64,000 nt of DNA from positions 162,431 through 226,430 of the forward strand of contig NZ_JAGDYT010000003.1 of the NCBI RefSeq assembly GCF_049116555.1, in the 5' to 3' direction. Positions 64,000 to 64,000 of the stretch are shown here, one piece after another. Below the pieces are notes generated by a model. It was not told the origin of the DNA and made no database searches. It saw nothing but the letters and a program-made list of their open reading frames with translations. The stretch's first letter is position 1. Every line of letters begins with the position of its first letter. The position numbers and the translations under genes were made by a program. This DNA is from Maricaulis maris_C. GTDB lineage: Bacteria > Pseudomonadota > Alphaproteobacteria > Caulobacterales > Maricaulaceae.

Positions 64000-64000
64000 G

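Overview
The window (about 62-63% G+C by eye) comes from the chromosome of an alphaproteobacterium, most likely a marine stalked or dimorphic lineage such as Maricaulis/Hyphomonadaceae. This rests on gene content. There is a SpmX-type polar muramidase-like protein, an ATP12 chaperone next to a HAD phosphatase and an RluC-type synthase, a DUF1244 protein, LipB, and one continuous tuf-S10-spc-alpha ribosomal cluster. I see no insertion sequence, prophage, integrase or CRISPR array.

Region 1 (1-18 kb) is a loose catabolic and envelope region. It holds a dispersed leucine/isovalerate degradation set, all on the minus strand: ivd/liuA (12.8 kb), mccB/liuB (7.4 kb), liuC (3.2 kb) and the 5' three quarters of mccA/liuD (running off the left edge). 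Other genes lie between them: a DUF817 membrane protein inside the liuC-liuD operon, a tandem pair of small three-helix membrane proteins, a SOUL heme-binding protein, a flavodoxin-fold quinone reductase, secreted proteins and a patatin phospholipase with a cyclic-nucleotide-binding-like domain. A minus-strand mgtE - Kelch protein - spmX series follows.

Region 2 (18-44 kb) is mixed housekeeping. It contains tRNA-Leu(GAG), a solitary FliN-like protein, lipB, pccA (21.6-23.6 kb) followed by two DUF805 proteins, a two-helix K+ channel, a duplicated four-helix membrane protein pair with matching upstream palindromes, a fatty acid desaturase ahead of an ABC ATPase / double-FtsX permease / HlyD adaptor operon, a class C beta-lactamase-like lipoprotein, a stand-alone propeller protein, pccB (34.9-36.4 kb), and a CelD-like acetyltransferase with a membrane protein. 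PccA plus PccB would feed propionyl-CoA to methylmalonyl-CoA, while MccA, MccB, LiuC and Ivd act in leucine breakdown.

Region 3 (38-49 kb) keeps the alphaproteobacterial order rplQ - degQ - rarA - crcB - rluC - HAD phosphatase - ATP12. It is opened up by small genes, mostly on the other strand, including a 34-residue membrane peptide with a CtrA-like box upstream and a strong terminator downstream.

Region 4 (49-64 kb) is the ribosomal superoperon, read right to left: tuf, rpsJ, rplCDWB, rpsS, rplV, rpsC, rplP, rpmC, rpsQ, rplNXE, rpsN, rpsH, rplF, rplR, rpsE, rpmD, rplO, secY, adk, rpsM, rpsK, rpoA, rplQ. It ends at a clear intrinsic terminator before degQ. rpmJ is absent from this cluster, and three intercistronic hairpins are visible.

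Functional names are from recognised motifs in translated sequence; no database search was run.
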